45,686 nucleotides of DNA, taken from assembly GCA_020035195.1 (NCBI GenBank), contig JAIQBT010000058.1, positions 1-45,686 of the forward strand. Reading direction: 5' to 3'. Of the stretch, positions 43,703 to 45,686 are shown piece by piece (the first letter of the stretch is position 1; every line of letters begins with the position of its first letter). This DNA is from Methylotenera sp. GTDB taxonomy: Bacteria; Pseudomonadota; Gammaproteobacteria; Burkholderiales; Methylophilaceae. The notes below the pieces were generated by a model. It made no database searches. It had not been told where the DNA came from and worked only from the letters and a program-made list of their open reading frames with translations. The translations under genes and the position numbers were made by a program.

Positions 43703-43930
43703 CTACTCCAAATCGCGCGATGCGATGTAGTAACTGTCATCAAATAACGCCGGCTCAGCCACTGCATAACCTTGAGCATAATCGATGCCTATGGCTTGAG
43801 TTATCGCCAAAGCTTGCTCATCCTCAACGAATTCCGCTATGGTGCTTAGGCCCGCAAAGAACAACAGGATGGCAAGGGCTGCGGCTAACAGCAGCTTATC
43901 GCGCAACCCTATGAAATTTTTCTCTGCCAT
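43703..43930 (-). pseudogene. Remnant of a membrane-anchored EAL-domain (c-di-GMP) protein
   Basis: From ATG 43930 the frame encodes 75 residues. An N-terminal membrane helix (LRDKLLLAAALAILLFFAGL) is joined within a few residues to STIAEFVEDEQALAITQAIGIDYAQGYAVAEPALF. That is the extreme C-terminal part of an EAL phosphodiesterase domain (AEFVE..., DYAQGY). Everything between, hundreds of residues including the EAL motif and active site, is missing, with the frame kept. It cannot be an active phosphodiesterase. A small still-translated membrane peptide remains possible. Confidence 0.7.
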
Positions 43931-44049
43931 GTCTATCCACAAAAAATTAAGCTTGAACGCCACCAAGGTTTATGCCCTTTATCCTAGCAGTCAAGCACAG
44001 CCACACTATAGCACTAGTCTTTGCAACTGGGATTTTTGCTAGCGCAGGC

Positions 44050-44055
44050 TATAAT
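44050..44055 (+). promoter_or_regulatory. -10 box very close to the rsuA-like start codon
   Basis: A perfect TATAAT ends only 6 bases before the ATG at 44062, which places the transcript start at or next to the start codon. No Shine-Dalgarno is present in between. This suggests a leaderless message; no clear -35 was found. Confidence 0.4.
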
Positions 44056-44061
44056 ACAAGC

Positions 44062-44778
44062 ATGGGTAAAAAACTAGCATTAGAACGCATCATTCACAAC
44101 CAAGGTTTTGGGGCACGGAAGTTATGCCGACTCATGGTATGGGACAATGAAATCACGGTCAATGGCAGCCCGTGCGATGACCCCAATGCCGAATTTGACT
44201 TAGAAAATTTGTCTTACACCGTCAAAGGCGAGGCTTGGGACTACCGTGAAAAATCGTATTTGATGATGCACAAACCTAGCCATTACGAGTGCTCACACAA
44301 AACCCAACACCACCCCACCATATACAGCTTACTGCCGCAACCCTTGGTCGTGCGCGACGTGCAATGCATAGGTCGACTGGACGAGGACACCACGGGTTTA
44401 ATCCTCATCTCCGATGACGGGCAATTCATACACCGCATGAGTTCGCCTAAACACAAAGTGCCAAAAGTCTATGAGGTCACCTGCAAACACCCGTTGACCG
44501 ACGAGCAAATTGAGCAGCTCTGCCAAGGCGTGCAATTGATTGATGAAGACGCGCCCATAGCCGCCCTCAAATGCACCCGCATCGACGCCCATATCATCCA
44601 CATGACCTTAGCCGAAGGCAAATACCATCAAGTAAAACGCATGGTGGCCGCCATCAGCAACCGTGTTGATGCACTCAAACGTATCCAAATTGGCGACTTA
44701 GCCTTACCATCTGATTTGGCCGTGGGCCAATGGCGCTGGTTAAGCGAAACAGACATGAAAAAACTAGGGGCCTTATAA
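44062..44778 (+). CDS. rsuA: Ribosomal small subunit pseudouridine synthase (RsuA/RluE/RluF family)
   Basis: I take ATG 44062 (MGKKLALERIIHNQGFGARKL), because the upstream track extension has no family similarity. The 238-residue protein has an S4-like N-terminal domain and MMHKPSHYECS. The catalytic block CIGRLDEDTTGLILISDDG has the active Asp, and YEVTCKHPLTDEQ with AEGKYHQVKRMVAAISNRV follows. The RsuA (16S U516) assignment fits best by length and motifs, but RluE or RluF cannot be excluded. It is followed after 4 bases by the lipocalin gene. Confidence 0.8.
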   Translation: MGKKLALERIIHNQGFGARKLCRLMVWDNEITVNGSPCDDPNAEFDLENLSYTVKGEAWDYREKSYLMMHKPSHYECSHKTQHHPTIYSLLPQPLVVRDVQCIGRLDEDTTGLILISDDGQFIHRMSSPKHKVPKVYEVTCKHPLTDEQIEQLCQGVQLIDEDAPIAALKCTRIDAHIIHMTLAEGKYHQVKRMVAAISNRVDALKRIQIGDLALPSDLAVGQWRWLSETDMKKLGAL

Positions 44779-44782
44779 AACC

Positions 44783-45370
44783 ATGACACGCCTAAATGCA
44801 GTGCGCTATTTGCTAATTTGCCTTAGCGCCTTGCTAGTCAATGCCTGCATGGGTGTGCCAGATAAGGTGAAGGTGGTGCCTAGCATCGATGCGAGGCAAT
44901 ACTTAGGCACTTGGTATGAAATTGCCAGACTCGACCATACCTTCGAACGCGACTTGGATTATGTGACGGCCAATTACAGCCTGCGTGAGGACGGCGGTAT
45001 TAAAATCATCAATCGTGGCTTTAATAGCAAAACAAAAACTTGGCAAGAAGCGGAAGGCAAAGCTTACTTTGTCGATCCGGCCAATGCCGACAAAACTAAC
45101 ACCGGCAAATTAAAAGTGTCGTTTTTTGGGCCGTTTTACGGCGCTTACAACATCATGGTATTGGACAAGCCTTATTACAATTACGTCATGGTGTGTGGGC
45201 CGGATAAATCCTATTTATGGATACTGTCACGCACCCCGCAACTCACTTATCCGATTAAGCAACACCTGATTGCGCAAGCGCAGGAGCTAGGCTTTACCAC
45301 CGAGAAGCTGATACACGTTAATCAATCGAGTGAAATCATCCAATACAAAGCCGGCCCGCACGTTAATTGA
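44783..45370 (+). CDS. blc: Outer-membrane lipocalin lipoprotein (Blc-like)
   Basis: The 195-residue lipoprotein has a signal ending in LLVNAC (Cys about 22). The lipocalin fold follows: the GxW motif region YLGTWYEIARLDHTFERDLDYVTANYSL, GGIKIINRGFNS, KLKVSFFGPFYGAYNIMVLD and YNYVMVCGPDKSYLWILSRTPQL. This matches bacterial lipocalin Blc, which binds lipids or fatty acids and is anchored in the outer membrane. It follows rsuA by 4 bases, so co-transcription is likely. Confidence 0.93.
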   Translation: MTRLNAVRYLLICLSALLVNACMGVPDKVKVVPSIDARQYLGTWYEIARLDHTFERDLDYVTANYSLREDGGIKIINRGFNSKTKTWQEAEGKAYFVDPANADKTNTGKLKVSFFGPFYGAYNIMVLDKPYYNYVMVCGPDKSYLWILSRTPQLTYPIKQHLIAQAQELGFTTEKLIHVNQSSEIIQYKAGPHVN

Positions 45371-45374
45371 GCGG

Positions 45375-45686
45375 CTACTTAAGCGGACTCAAACGATAGC
45401 CTGCCGCGCGCAGGCGAGCTAACAAACCACCCTGCCCAGCCAAATGCGAAGCGCCCACAGCCACAAAGACCTTATGCGTGTTCGCTTCTTCTATGATGCG
45501 CTTGGCCATCACCACATTTCTATCGTCCACCAATTTAGTGCGCATTTTGTCCCACAAGGCTTTAGGTAACATATTGCCGGTTATTTTATCGTCTAATGCG
45601 GCAATGGCCTCGCTGTCACCGGCCAAGTAAGCTTGCACCAGCAAAGCAAACCCCTGTTCTTTCTCTGCAGCGCTGCGCTTTAATAC
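45375..45686 (-). CDS. TraB/GumN family protein, C-terminal part (partial at window edge)
   Basis: The frame stays open past the track start to the window edge, giving VLKRSAAEKEQGFALLVQAYLAGD and on. The visible 103 residues end with the family signature VFVAVGASHLAGQGGLLARLRAAGYRL. It also has MRTKLVDDRNVVMAKRI, the helix with the conserved RN pair. TraB/GumN proteins are usually secreted, possibly metal-dependent hydrolases of unknown substrate. It converges with blc, with 4 bases between stops. Confidence 0.85.
   Translation of the reverse strand, partial: VLKRSAAEKEQGFALLVQAYLAGDSEAIAALDDKITGNMLPKALWDKMRTKLVDDRNVVMAKRIIEEANTHKVFVAVGASHLAGQGGLLARLRAAGYRLSPLK

Noticed and set aside
43972-44061. 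N-terminal extension of the rsuA-like ORF resembling a signal peptide
   Set aside because: A hydrophobic leader makes no sense for a cytoplasmic rRNA enzyme, and a TATAAT lies within it; ATG 44062 is better.
1-45686. CRISPR arrays, insertion sequences, prophage, integrons, tRNA or rRNA genes
   Set aside because: No regularly spaced repeats, transposase or integrase frames, or cloverleaf/rRNA sequences were seen in any gap. A tRNAscan or covariance search would settle small RNAs.

Overview
The window looks like chromosomal DNA from a methylotrophic betaproteobacterium, most plausibly Methylophilaceae (inference). Two signs support this. First, it carries the archaeal-type C1 module: the formyltransferase/hydrolase genes fhcB-A-D-C, plus a cofactor cluster (an MfnB-like methylofuran enzyme, a DUF447 protein, a dihydropteroate-synthase-like protein and an archaeal-type flavoprotein). 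Second, it has gene blocks familiar from Beta/Gammaproteobacteria: hfq-hflX-hflK-hflC-DUF2065-hisZ-purA, ndk-rlmN-pilF-rodZ-ispG-hisS-yfgM-bamB-der, and bamD beside rluD-pgeF. Codon use suggests moderate GC. I see no tRNA, rRNA, CRISPR, insertion sequence or phage genes, and no gene-free gap longer than about 220 bases.

Layout. 1-270: start of an outer-membrane barrel gene, minus strand, cut by the window edge. 359-9936: one long minus-strand run from hfq to mfnB; the methanopterin/methylofuran genes are attached directly behind purA with overlaps or very short gaps. 10115-17345: gltX and a complete RND efflux operon (MFP, pump, outer-membrane factor). 17499-23054: a small unknown gene, rimO, a two-helix membrane protein, a ZIP metal transporter, pgeF, rluD and the divergent bamD. 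23145-33909: der to ndk on the minus strand, with a pair of oligopeptide-type ABC ATPase genes inserted between hisS and yfgM, and a pilF/pilW gene that has lost its middle. 34042-39381: the plus-strand fhc operon, with a PNPOx-fold flavin-binding protein gene between fhcA and fhcD. 39400-40317: a MarR-like regulator plus MASE1-like membrane protein operon. 40443-45686: trhO, an aldehyde dehydrogenase with a DUF779 partner, a shrunken EAL-protein remnant, an RsuA-like pseudouridine synthase, a lipocalin and the end of a TraB/GumN protein.

How the genes work together. Formaldehyde oxidation in such organisms runs through tetrahydromethanopterin. The Fhc complex moves the formyl group to methylofuran and releases formate, and the cluster at 359-3641 makes or matures the two cofactors. 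The other blocks are housekeeping: tRNA charging, ribosome and tRNA modification, Bam outer-membrane assembly, purine, histidine and isoprenoid synthesis, and membrane proteolysis control.

Most unusual points: the extra flavin-fold gene inside the fhc operon; a perfect 24-bp palindrome inside fhcD; a perfect 10-bp inverted repeat in the ndk/fhcB divergent promoter region; two genes shrunk by apparently in-frame internal deletions (pilF and an EAL protein); a strong hairpin touching the ribosome binding site of the efflux operon; and frequent TTG starts (hflX, bamB, rlmN, fhcA).
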